DNA from: UBA93 sp964477205
Lineage (GTDB): Archaea > Micrarchaeota > Micrarchaeia > Norongarragalinales > Norongarragalinaceae
Direction of reading: 5' to 3'
Assembly (NCBI GenBank): GCA_964477205.1
Contig: CAYZDE010000002.1
Coordinates: 1 to 49,282 of the forward strand
DNA: 49,282 bases
Shown here: positions 8,253 to 15,029 of the stretch, piece by piece
How the letters are laid out: each line of letters starts with the position of its first letter
Position numbering within the stretch: position 1 is the stretch's first letter
Made by a program: the position numbers and the translations under genes
The notes under the pieces: generated by a model
The model's database searches: none
Told to the model about the DNA's origin: nothing
What the model saw: the letters and a program-made list of their open reading frames with translations, nothing else

Positions 8253-8999
8253 ATGTTCCTGGATGCGCACTGCCACGTGGAAAAAGGGTTAAAGTTCCCG
8301 CACTACCCCGACTTGGAGGAAGTAGTGGAGCGAATGCGCGTGAAGCGCGTGCGCGCCGTGAACACCGGGCGCAACTTGAAATCCAATGCAGGAGTGCTCG
8401 CAATTGCGCGGGAGTACCCGAACGAGTTTTACGCGGCAACAGGGTTGAGCCCCCACGACGCGGGCCAAGCGAATCTTGAAGAGGAAGTGGAATTCGTGCG
8501 CGCGCATGCTGATGAAATCGTCGCGGTGGGCGAGTGCGGACTCGACCACCATTACTTCAAGGATAGGAAAGAGCAAGCGCGCCAGCTAGTTGCCTTTGAG
8601 GCAATGCTCGAGCTTGCGGAAGGGCTCGGGAAGCCGATCGTAGTTCACTCGCGGGACGCTGAAATCGAGGTAATGCAAGTGTTGAATTCGTTCAACGCTA
8701 CTCCGTTATTGCATTGCCTTCAAAAGCCGAAGGCAGTGCGCCTCGCGCCCGACTCTGCGTATTACTCCCTACCAACGCTTAAAAACAGTGCGAGGGTTAA
8801 ACTAATTGAGACCGTGCCTTTCGAGCGATTGCTGGCTGAAACGGACTCCCCGTTCTTATGGAAAGGGGGGCGAAACGAGCCCTCGAACGTGATCGAGGTT
8901 TACGGGGAAGTCGCCCAAATCAAGGGGATTCCCGTTAACGAAGTCGAAGAAAGGTTCTGGTTTAATGCGGGTGAATTGTTTTCATGGCAAAAGTCCTAG
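8253..8999 (+). CDS. TatD-family metal-dependent hydrolase/DNase
   Basis: The 248-residue TIM-barrel metallohydrolase has the N-terminal metal motif DAHCH (His6, His8), the acidic GECGLDHHY segment, HSRDAE and the C-terminal ETDSPFL motif. These are the landmarks of TatD DNases, which act as 3' exonucleases or in RNA quality control. The expected HCF motif reads LLHCLQKP here. It is the first gene of a compact plus-strand operon and overlaps the NYN gene by 16 bases. Confidence 0.9.
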   Translation: MFLDAHCHVEKGLKFPHYPDLEEVVERMRVKRVRAVNTGRNLKSNAGVLAIAREYPNEFYAATGLSPHDAGQANLEEEVEFVRAHADEIVAVGECGLDHHYFKDRKEQARQLVAFEAMLELAEGLGKPIVVHSRDAEIEVMQVLNSFNATPLLHCLQKPKAVRLAPDSAYYSLPTLKNSARVKLIETVPFERLLAETDSPFLWKGGRNEPSNVIEVYGEVAQIKGIPVNEVEERFWFNAGELFSWQKS

Positions 9000-9442
9000 A
9001 CCAATTAAAAAAAATCATACAAAAGCGCACGCCAAAGAACGTAGCGCTCTTCGTGGACGGGCCTAACATGCTGCGTAAAGAGCTTAAAGTTGATTTGTCA
9101 CGGGTTAAGAAGCGCGTTGAAAAAGTCGGAAAAATTAAGATAGCACGCGTGTTCCTAAACCAATACGCTTCGGACAAGCTAATCGAGGCAGTAACGAATC
9201 AAGGTTTTGAAGTGGTAATCATACCGAGCGACGTCGACGTAGCCCTCGCGGTTGACGCAACGCAAAGCGTTTTTAACGAAAAAATAGAGGTGATTTGCAT
9301 CGCCTCGCGTGACTCGGACTTTAAGCCCGTGCTCACGAGGGCGAAAGAATTCGGTAAGGATACGGTGGTAGTCGGCGCGGAACCCGACTTCTCGATTGCC
9401 TTACAGAATACGGCGGACACGGTAATCAACCTTAGTAAGTGA
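8984..9442 (+). CDS. NYN-domain (PIN-like) nuclease, LabA/DUF88 family
   Basis: This 152-residue PIN-like protein belongs to the NYN/DUF88 group. The acidic active-site positions appear in ALFVDGPNML, SDVDVALAVDA and ASRDSDFKPVLTRA. The family is predicted to cleave RNA. The start lies inside the end of the TatD gene, which points to coupled translation of two nucleases. The GTGA overlap to the following gene continues the coupling. Confidence 0.9.
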   Translation: MAKVLDQLKKIIQKRTPKNVALFVDGPNMLRKELKVDLSRVKKRVEKVGKIKIARVFLNQYASDKLIEAVTNQGFEVVIIPSDVDVALAVDATQSVFNEKIEVICIASRDSDFKPVLTRAKEFGKDTVVVGAEPDFSIALQNTADTVINLSK

Positions 9443-10026
9443 AAACAGTGCTACCAGACGGAAAGGTTTTGAAAAAGGAAATCGACTTAACGCGAGCGAG
9501 CTTCCCGTCGCTATTGAAGGAGCTCAAGGAAAAAAAATTCTCGGGTTACGTTGCAATCACGATTCGCGGGGGAAATGGCCTCGAGGACGGCTTCGTCGCC
9601 TTTGACTCGGGAAAAGTAATGGCTGCGGTTTACGAGTACGGCCACGAGGGAAAAACAATAAAAGGAAAGCCGGCTTTCGAGCGGGCGGTTAACGCAACCG
9701 CCGCACCAGCCGCTTACGCGGACGTAATCGAATTGCGCCCGGAGGAAGTGCAAAATTTCCTTTCAATTGAATCGAACGCCGCTTACGCTCCGAGTGAGGA
9801 AGAGTTGGCGAACGCTAAAGCGGAAAAATTCTCCTTGAAGTTTGAAGAGGAAGTCGCCGGCTTGCCGGCTGAATCCACCCAGCAGTCACTCTTAAACAAA
9901 TACAAACTCGCGGACGTGCTCGCGGGATTCAAGAAAAAAGAGGATACTGAAAAACGAGTTGAGCCGAAAATCGAGGAAGAGGAAGGCAGAATAAGGCCGC
10001 CATCATTTACGGGGACTAACAAATGA
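9439..10026 (+). CDS. Uncharacterised protein, possibly DUF2226-like
   Basis: The 195-residue protein has an N-terminal alpha/beta domain (about 1-110). That domain reads like a sensor or scaffold fold, with segments GYVAITIRGG and EDGFVAFDSGKVMAAVYEY. A long acidic/basic, low-complexity tail ends in RPPSFTGTNK. The pattern reminds me of the archaeal DUF2226 family, but I cannot confirm this. The GTG start overlaps the NYN stop (GTGA), and its stop overlaps the MinD start (ATGA). It is therefore translationally coupled on both sides and may be a partner of MinD. Confidence 0.65.
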   Translation: MKTVLPDGKVLKKEIDLTRASFPSLLKELKEKKFSGYVAITIRGGNGLEDGFVAFDSGKVMAAVYEYGHEGKTIKGKPAFERAVNATAAPAAYADVIELRPEEVQNFLSIESNAAYAPSEEELANAKAEKFSLKFEEEVAGLPAESTQQSLLNKYKLADVLAGFKKKEDTEKRVEPKIEEEEGRIRPPSFTGTNK

Positions 10027-10814
10027 AGAGCATAGCTTTCACTTCGGGCAAGGGCGGCGTAGGCAAGACTACCATCGCATTAAACCTTGGTTTACTGCTC
10101 GCCGCGCAGGGCCGCCGCGTGACCGTGGTTGACGCGGACTTGCAAATGGCTAACCTTGGCATATTGCTGGGAGTGGACTCCACGCCAATCACGCTGAACA
10201 ACGTTCTCTCCGGGGATAATACGATTAAGGATGCGGTTTACGCCGGGCCGAAGGGCTTGAAGTACGTTCCCGCCGGGTTGTCAAGCGACAGCCTCAACAA
10301 AGTGGATTACTCGAAGCTACCGGAAACAATGAGGGCACTCTCCGCGGATAATGAATTCGTGCTAATCGATTCCCCGCCGGGCTTGGGGGAGGACGCACGA
10401 GCCGCGGCGAAGGCGGCCGACGAATTAATAATAGTAATGACGCCTGAGCCGTCTTCCCTCGCGGACGCGCTCAAAGTGAAGATAATGAGCGAGAGGATAG
10501 GCACGCAAATCAAGGGAATCGTGTTGAACATGTCTTACGGGGATAAGAGCGAGATAAACCCGCGTGACTTGAGCACGGTAATGGAAGTACCGATAATTGC
10601 AGTGCTCCCGGACGACCGCGAGGTGCGCCGCTCGAACGCGTTGCAGCAACCCGTGGTCTTGCGCGCGCCGAAGAGCGCTTTCGTAAAAGCGTTAGGCGTC
10701 GTCGCGCGTTTCGTGCTCGGCGAATCCGCGCCTGCTGCACCCCCTACCAAACAAAGAAAAGGCATAGGGGCATCATTAATGGCATTCATCCGAAGATTAT
10801 TCGGTAAGAGGTGA
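10023..10814 (+). CDS. minD: MinD/ParA-family ATPase with C-terminal membrane-targeting helix
   Basis: This P-loop ATPase of 263 residues has the deviant Walker A KGGVGKTT near the N-terminus, a switch I segment VDADLQMANLGILLG and a Walker B stretch FVLIDSPPGLGED. The last 18 residues (ending FIRRLFGKR) form a short amphipathic basic helix like the membrane-targeting sequence of MinD. Such proteins position cell-division or surface structures. A four-base ATGA overlap links it to the upstream unknown gene. SepF is encoded about 10 kb away, so a division role is plausible but not shown. Confidence 0.92.
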   Translation: MKSIAFTSGKGGVGKTTIALNLGLLLAAQGRRVTVVDADLQMANLGILLGVDSTPITLNNVLSGDNTIKDAVYAGPKGLKYVPAGLSSDSLNKVDYSKLPETMRALSADNEFVLIDSPPGLGEDARAAAKAADELIIVMTPEPSSLADALKVKIMSERIGTQIKGIVLNMSYGDKSEINPRDLSTVMEVPIIAVLPDDREVRRSNALQQPVVLRAPKSAFVKALGVVARFVLGESAPAAPPTKQRKGIGASLMAFIRRLFGKR

Positions 10815-10820
10815 GATTTT

Positions 10821-11045
10821 TTGGCCGACAAAAGACCATTCGACGTTTTGAACAGTGCTCTGAACCAGAACGTACTAATTAAATTAAAGGGCAATAAGGA
10901 AATACGCGGAAAGCTCGCGAGCTTCGACGTCCACATGAACGTGGTAGTCGAGGAGTGTGAAGAGCTTGAAGGCGGTGAGTCGCAGCGCAAGTTAGGCACG
11001 GTCCTCTTGCGCGGGGACACCATCGTTTACATCTCTCCCGCGTAA
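10821..11045 (+). CDS. LSm/Sm-like archaeal protein (SmAP)
   Basis: The 74-residue Sm fold carries the Sm1 motif around NVLIKLKGNKEIRGKLASFD with HMNVVVEE and the Sm2 motif LLRGDTIVYI. It should form a heptameric ring that binds U-rich RNA. The TTG start is fixed by the GAGGTGA ribosome site nine bases upstream, which overlaps the MinD stop region. It is last in the TatD-NYN-unknown-MinD-LSm operon, so the operon ends with an RNA-binding factor. Confidence 0.93.
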   Translation: MADKRPFDVLNSALNQNVLIKLKGNKEIRGKLASFDVHMNVVVEECEELEGGESQRKLGTVLLRGDTIVYISPA

Positions 11046-11091
11046 AAAAGTTTTTTAATTGCACCCGCTCGTATTAGGTAGCGGGAAGCAA

Positions 11092-11164
11092 GGGCTCGTA
11101 GTCGAGTGGTTAAGACGCTCGCTTGACGTGCGAGAGATCCCCGGTTCGATTCCGGGCGGGCCCA
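11092..11164 (+). tRNA. tRNA-Val (anticodon GAC)
   Basis: A complete cloverleaf is seen. The acceptor GGGCTCG pairs with CGGGCCC, the D stem is GTC/GAC, the anticodon arm is CTCGC-TTGACGT-GCGAG and the T arm is CCCGG-TTCGATT-CCGGG. The discriminator is A. CCA is not encoded. An A/T box (TTTTTTAATT, 11051-11060) lies about 32 bases upstream. Confidence 0.95.
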
Positions 11165-11254
11165 CTATCCTTCTTTTCAATGGTTAGCTTTAGCTCACCG
11201 CGCTTGCAAAAGGAAAGCGCTCCCGCTATAATAAAAAAGAAAAAATAATTATTC

Positions 11255-11270
11255 GGGGCAATTATGCCCC
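11255..11270 (-). terminator. Stem-loop downstream of the zinc/Gly-rich gene
   Basis: The hairpin GGGGCA-ATTA-TGCCCC is perfect over six pairs. On the minus strand it is followed by a T-rich tract (TTATTTTTTC). It lies 25 bases after the stop of the minus-strand gene and suits a transcription end signal. Confidence 0.55.
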
Positions 11271-11295
11271 AAAATTCAAAAGTTTAGTGTTGACT

Positions 11296-11619
11296 CTAGT
11301 AGTCATTCCTACGGCCGCCGCGACCGCCGCCGTAACTGCCGCCACGGCCTCCGCCGTAACTGCCGCCACGGTCACCGCCGTAACCGCCGCCGCCGCCTCC
11401 GCCGTAACTGCGGGGCTTGCGGTGCTTCTTGAAGCATTCGTTGCAGTAAATCGGCCTGCCTTCCGTGGGCTTGAAAGGAACTTCGCATTCCTTGCCACAG
11501 TCAGAGCAAACTGTCTTGTGCATTTCACGGTCGCCACCGAAGTGACCGCCGCGGTTGTCTTGGTGGTCGTCGCCACCGGAACTCGAATCTTTCGTCGAGC
11601 CATCGTCGTAGTCGTTCAT
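11296..11619 (-). CDS. CxxC-x17-CxxC zinc-ribbon protein with Gly/Arg-rich tail
   Basis: The 107-residue protein has an acidic, Gly-rich N-terminus and a central zinc module. CSDC and CNEC are separated by exactly 17 residues and contain RPIYCNECFKKH, the signature of the CxxC-x17-CxxC family common in CPR bacteria and DPANN archaea. The C-terminus is a low-complexity RGG/YGG tail of about 40 residues (repeats of GGSYGGGRG). RGG tails bind RNA and favour condensates, so a role as an RNA chaperone or cold-shock-like factor is likely but inferred. A strongly structured leader precedes it. Confidence 0.8.
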   Translation of the reverse strand: MNDYDDGSTKDSSSGGDDHQDNRGGHFGGDREMHKTVCSDCGKECEVPFKPTEGRPIYCNECFKKHRKPRSYGGGGGGGYGGDRGGSYGGGRGGSYGGGRGGRRNDY

Positions 11620-11639
11620 TCTATCTATTCACCTATGCT

Positions 11640-11698
11640 CGGGTATACTACTCGGCACAACGATTGCATAATAGCCGTTGTTAATTGCCGAGAACCCG
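11640..11698 (-). promoter_or_regulatory. Structured 5' leader of the zinc/Gly-rich gene
   Basis: In the leader (minus strand) three nested stems can form: CGGGT/ACCCG, CTCGGC/GCCGAG and ACAACG/CGTTGT, around a 13-base loop, with one AATTA bulge. A TATA-like CTTTATATGC lies near 11729-11738, so the structure would be in the transcript. It may act as a thermosensor or a protein-binding element. Confidence 0.55.
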
Positions 11699-11763
11699 GA
11701 ATCTAATTATTTATGCGAACACGGGAGCATATAAAGCAAACGGTTCGGCTAATTGAACAAAGT

Positions 11764-11776
11764 AATTAAAAGCTTT
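11764..11776 (+). promoter_or_regulatory. Promoter A/T box of tRNA-Ala
   Basis: AATTAAAAGCTTT lies 26-38 bases upstream of the tRNA-Ala gene, the expected TBP distance. The AAGCTTT core recurs at the EF-1A, nrd and tRNA-Ile promoters. Confidence 0.5.
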
Positions 11777-11801
11777 GTCACGCAAAAGGGTAAAAGGTAG
11801 C

Positions 11802-11873
11802 GGGCTCGTAGATCAATGGTAGATCGCTTGCATGGCATGCAAGAGGTTGCGGGTTCGAATCCCGTCGAGTCCA
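11802..11873 (+). tRNA. tRNA-Ala (anticodon GGC)
   Basis: The acceptor GGGCTCG pairs with CGAGTCC and places the G3-U70 wobble pair that marks alanine tRNAs. The anticodon arm is CTTGC-ATGGCAT-GCAAG and the T arm GCGGG-TTCGAAT-CCCGT. The discriminator is A. CCA is not encoded. Confidence 0.96.
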
Positions 11874-11924
11874 CTATACCCTTTTGTGAGCAAAAAAGTT
11901 CAATCCGAATCAAACTAGTTTATT

Positions 11925-12446
11925 TCAGGCACGCTCATAATGTGACTCAATTGCGCCTAGGCTAAACGATTTAGTTTTTCTAAATACTAACTCTAATTCC
12001 TTATTGTTTCCACTAAATAACCGGATTCCATCTCCTAGGATTACGGGCATAGTGAAGATAAAGAATTCATCAATTAAATTATATTTTAGAAACTGATTTA
12101 CGAGATTGGCACCGCCAACGAGCCAGATTTTTTGATTCTCTTTCGGGTCTAAGCTCTCAACAAATTTCTTAACATCCCCATTTACTATTTCCACATGTTT
12201 TCCTTTCTTGATCTTTTTTGAGAATACAAAACACTTCTTGCTTTTATAAGGAAATTCGCCAAAACCTAAAATCTGTTTATAGGTTGAGCTTCCCATGACC
12301 ACGGCATTTATTGAATCATAAAATTTTTCGTATCCACAATCTTCTCCGGTATTATTGAATTTGTCTAACCAATCAACTGACCCGTTTTTTCTAGCAATGA
12401 AACCGTCAAGGCTCATTGCGATGTAAAGTATTACTTTTTTAGGCAT
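11925..12446 (-). CDS. Dihydrofolate reductase / RibD C-terminal-like reductase
   Basis: This is a 173-residue NADPH-dependent reductase fold of the RibD-C/DHFR superfamily. Motifs are VILYIAMSLDGFIARKNGSVDWL at the N-terminus, VVMGSSTYKQI, the nucleotide-binding IWLVGGANLVNQFL and the late MPVILGDGIRLF segment. It is probably a stand-alone reductase of uncertain substrate, not necessarily folate. I start it at the ATG at 12446 (MPKKVIL); an upstream reading to 12500 would cross the promoter. Its base composition is clearly more AT-rich than all neighbours, and it lies just downstream of tRNA-Ala, both signs of recent acquisition. Confidence 0.85.
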   Translation of the reverse strand: MPKKVILYIAMSLDGFIARKNGSVDWLDKFNNTGEDCGYEKFYDSINAVVMGSSTYKQILGFGEFPYKSKKCFVFSKKIKKGKHVEIVNGDVKKFVESLDPKENQKIWLVGGANLVNQFLKYNLIDEFFIFTMPVILGDGIRLFSGNNKELELVFRKTKSFSLGAIESHYERA

Positions 12447-12532
12447 ATAATTAAAGTTAATTAAATTTTTAATAAAGGATTGGTTCAATGTCTGAAACAA
12501 AAATTAACTTAAAGGGTGACGGCGAGTCCACT

Positions 12533-13078
12533 ATGCGCACGATTCTCGAAGGCGAGCGGTTGCGCTTGCGACCGCTGGAAGAAAGCGACGAGGACGCGGT
12601 TTACGAGGGCGCGCGGCACGAGGAAATCGCCCGTTACACCCTCCGCATCCCACACCCTTACCCGCGAGAGTCCTGCCTCCCATTCATTAAGAGGAAGATA
12701 GCGGAGTTCAAGGAAGGCAAAGCCTACTCATTCGCCGTCGAACTCGAAGGCAAGCTAATCGGAATTGTGGGGTTGCACGATTTCAGTGCGACCGACAAAA
12801 GCGCGAAAATCGGATATTGGCTGAATAAGGACTACTGGGGAAAGGGCTACGCCACGGAAGCCACGCGCCTCGCCCTCGAATTTGCTTTCGAGGACTTGGG
12901 ATTGCACCGCGTTGAAGGCGGCGCGTTCGCGGAAAACAAGGCGAGCCAGCGTGTACAGGAGAAGCTCGGATTTAAGCGAGAGGGCGTTCGAAGGGAAGCC
13001 ATCTACCGGAACGATTCCTGGCACGATCGCGTCGTAATGGGAATCCTCGCAAGCGAATTTAAACGCGGACGCGCTTAA
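12533..13078 (+). CDS. GNAT acetyltransferase, RimJ/RimL type
   Basis: The 181-residue N-acetyltransferase has the family landmarks: TILEGERLRLRPL at the start, acetyl-CoA binding around IGYWLNKDYWGKGYATEA and the late motif LHRVEGGAFAENKASQRVQEKLGF. Such enzymes acetylate protein N-termini or small amines. An upstream ATG at 12488 would add 15 residues. An A/T-rich box near 12459-12470 would place transcription start close to or after 12488, and GGGTGA lies upstream of 12533, so I prefer 12533. Confidence 0.88.
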   Translation: MRTILEGERLRLRPLEESDEDAVYEGARHEEIARYTLRIPHPYPRESCLPFIKRKIAEFKEGKAYSFAVELEGKLIGIVGLHDFSATDKSAKIGYWLNKDYWGKGYATEATRLALEFAFEDLGLHRVEGGAFAENKASQRVQEKLGFKREGVRREAIYRNDSWHDRVVMGILASEFKRGRA

Positions 13079-13086
13079 TTACCATC

Positions 13087-13926
13087 GTGGCGAAAAGAAA
13101 AAAGAAGGGCGCGTTGAACGCTGCGTGGCGGTTTTTGAAGTGGCTAGCCCGCAGCGCGTGGTGGATAGCCAAGAAAACGGTTTCACTAGCTTGGAGAGTA
13201 ATAAAGGCGCTAGCCGGCGCGGCTATCGGCCTCATTAGAAAACAAAAAGTCAAGGCGGCGAAGCCAAAGGGCTCGGCGCGATTCGATTCATTCAAGGCGG
13301 TTACCGTTGAAGCCGGCTCGCTGGCTTCCCTCGAGGGGTTCTTGTACGAGAAGAAGAGCACGGTCGGCTTGATTCTAGGCGCGCGGGGGAGCGGCAAGAG
13401 CGCGCTTGGGTTGCGCGTGCTAGAGAACGCTGCCGCCAAAGGGCGGCGCGTGTGCGCGCTGGGCTTCAAGGAGGGCGCGGTTCCGTCGTGGGTGCGCGTG
13501 GTTGACTCGCCGGAAGTGCCGAATGGTTCTTTCCTGCTCGTAGACGAGGGAGGTATTTCGTTCAGTTCGCGTAGCTCCATGAGCTCTGCTAACAAACTAT
13601 TATCGAGCTTGTTATTCGTGGCGAGGCATAAGGACTTGAGTGTTTTGTTCATTACGCAGAACTCGGCGAATTTGGAAGTGAACACGCTGCGGCAAGCGGA
13701 TTACTTATTGTTAAAGAAGCCGTCGCTCTTGCAGCGCGACTTCGAGCGCAAGAAAATCAACGAGATATACGATAATGCCTCCGGCGGGTTCAAAGAAAAC
13801 TCGAAGAACAAGGGGTTGTTTTACGCTTACTCCGACGCGTTCCGCGGCTTCGCGTCGAACACGCTACCCTCGTTTTGGAGTGACGCGGCGAGTAAGTCCT
13901 TCAAAAAAACTAAACTGGGAAAGTAA
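13087..13926 (+). CDS. P-loop ATPase of packaging/Zot type with membrane-seeking N-terminus
   Basis: The 279-residue protein begins with about 55 residues of Trp/Lys-rich amphipathic or membrane helices (segments WRFLKWLARSAWW, VSLAWRVIKALAGAAIGLI). A single ATPase domain follows, with Walker A GARGSGKSA (about residues 98-106) and Walker B FLLVDEGG, then the sensor-like stretch LSVLFITQNSANLEVNTLRQADYLLL. This layout resembles the FtsK/HerA-related viral packaging and Zot-like ATPases, but I cannot confirm the family. The GTG start lies 8 bases after the acetyltransferase stop. No other viral genes are nearby. Confidence 0.65.
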   Translation: MAKRKKKGALNAAWRFLKWLARSAWWIAKKTVSLAWRVIKALAGAAIGLIRKQKVKAAKPKGSARFDSFKAVTVEAGSLASLEGFLYEKKSTVGLILGARGSGKSALGLRVLENAAAKGRRVCALGFKEGAVPSWVRVVDSPEVPNGSFLLVDEGGISFSSRSSMSSANKLLSSLLFVARHKDLSVLFITQNSANLEVNTLRQADYLLLKKPSLLQRDFERKKINEIYDNASGGFKENSKNKGLFYAYSDAFRGFASNTLPSFWSDAASKSFKKTKLGK

Positions 13927-14421
13927 TTACTCGAGTAATAATTCCGCGCCTTTCCCGTAATACTCCTTGATTAGGGAAACGACTATTTCCTTCGGCAGGG
14001 GTATGCGGTTGGCGTCGTGCTTGAACACGCGAACGCGCGTTACTTCCTCGCCGTTCTTGTAAGACTTGTTCACGCCGCGCAAGCGCACCGGGAGAAATAA
14101 CTCATTCAACTGCTTTTCAGGGTCCGCTCCCGAATCAATTATTTTCACTTTCTTCTCGAGTAACTCGTCGAGTTTTCGCGCGACGCGGCCGCCCTTACCG
14201 ATTAGCGCCGAGGGCGTCTTAGTGTAAATCGCGTAGAACGAGTCAAAGTCGCGGGCGCGCTCGAACGACGCGTCATCCAAAGGGTAATCCTGCTTGATTG
14301 AGTGTAATGCCCGCGACACCCGCAAGTCGTGTTCCGTGAACTCGCGCGAATCAACCTTGGCCTTGCAGCTCGCGCACAGCGCACTCGACTCTAGGCAAGC
14401 ACTACAAAAAGGCAGTTCCAT
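13927..14421 (-). CDS. Zinc-ribbon plus KH-domain RNA-binding protein
   Basis: The 164-residue protein starts with a CSAC/CASC zinc ribbon (residues about 6-20). A helical linker follows, and then a KH domain with the loop ALIGKGGRVARKLDELL (GKGG). A basic C-terminal part completes it. Archaeal relatives are annotated as NusA-like or KH proteins with unknown targets. It converges with the ATPase gene (stops adjacent) and is followed upstream by the Alba gene on the same strand. Confidence 0.75.
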   Translation of the reverse strand: MELPFCSACLESSALCASCKAKVDSREFTEHDLRVSRALHSIKQDYPLDDASFERARDFDSFYAIYTKTPSALIGKGGRVARKLDELLEKKVKIIDSGADPEKQLNELFLPVRLRGVNKSYKNGEEVTRVRVFKHDANRIPLPKEIVVSLIKEYYGKGAELLLE

Positions 14422-14472
14422 ATTTTCATAAAAATAAGGTTTAATGAAAAATAAAAAGAGTTCGATTCGGGT

Positions 14473-14868
14473 TTACTTCTTCATGGTTAAGGTAACGCTC
14501 GAAACACGGCTCATTGACCCGTCCTCGTTCGTTAACTCCTCGGTTTCCACCTTGAATCCGGTTACTTCGAGCGCGTTGAAGAAACGGTTCTTCACGATTT
14601 GCGTTACGTCCACTGCTCGGGATATGGCTCGGCCGCGCGCCTTAACGACTACTTCTTGCTCGCCGGAATTGAACTGCGTGACCACGGCGAGCACGTAAGT
14701 CATCACGTTCTTGCGCCCGATGTAAATTACCCCCGTGTGCGGCGGGCGTTGCGCGTGTGCGCCTAAGCCGGGAAGGCCTCCCGGGCGCTCGTGCATCGGG
14801 ATTTCCTCAAGCGTTAATTCTCGCGTCTCTTCGGGACCCTGCGTTGATTGTATTATTGGTTCTTCCAT
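14473..14868 (-). CDS. albA: Alba-family nucleic-acid-binding protein with N-terminal extension
   Basis: This 131-residue Alba protein is a dimeric chromatin and RNA-binding protein of archaea. The core (about residues 45-131) has the classical segments VIYIGRKNVMTYVLAVVTQF and VVKARGRAISRAVDVTQIV, then the beta-hairpin arm. Canonical Alba is about 90 residues. Here about 44 extra residues, acidic and Pro/Gly-rich, precede the core and lack an obvious fold. The ATG at 14868 is the natural start, and no other ATG precedes the core closely except one in the extension (MHERPGG). Confidence 0.93.
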   Translation of the reverse strand: MEEPIIQSTQGPEETRELTLEEIPMHERPGGLPGLGAHAQRPPHTGVIYIGRKNVMTYVLAVVTQFNSGEQEVVVKARGRAISRAVDVTQIVKNRFFNALEVTGFKVETEELTNEDGSMSRVSSVTLTMKK

Positions 14869-14999
14869 TGTGTTTACTGCACCTCTCTAGTTCAAACGGC
14901 TAAAAGCCCAACAAGCCGCCAATTCCAACTTGCATTAATCGAAAGAGGCTTTTAACACTTGTTCAAACAAGCTCGCGCTGAAAAAATGAAAAAACAAGA

Positions 15000-15029
15000 A
15001 AAAAAAAGGTTAAAGGCTGTTTTCAGCCC
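15000..15029 (-). terminator. Intrinsic-type terminator
   Basis: On the minus strand GGGCTG-AAAA-CAGCC is followed by TTTAACC and a run of nine T. It starts at the stop codon of the membrane-anchored gene (15023), so it probably ends that transcript. Confidence 0.6.

Noticed and set aside
11300..11410. CRISPR-like short repeats (GCCGCCG units)
   Set aside because: These are codon-level repeats of the Gly-rich tail in a coding frame, without spacers; no CRISPR array was seen anywhere in the window.
11287..11706. Plus-strand ORF of 139 codons opposite the zinc/Gly-rich gene
   Set aside because: The Ala/Val/Thr repeats are the antisense of the GGY/RGG tail; the minus strand has the CxxC module.
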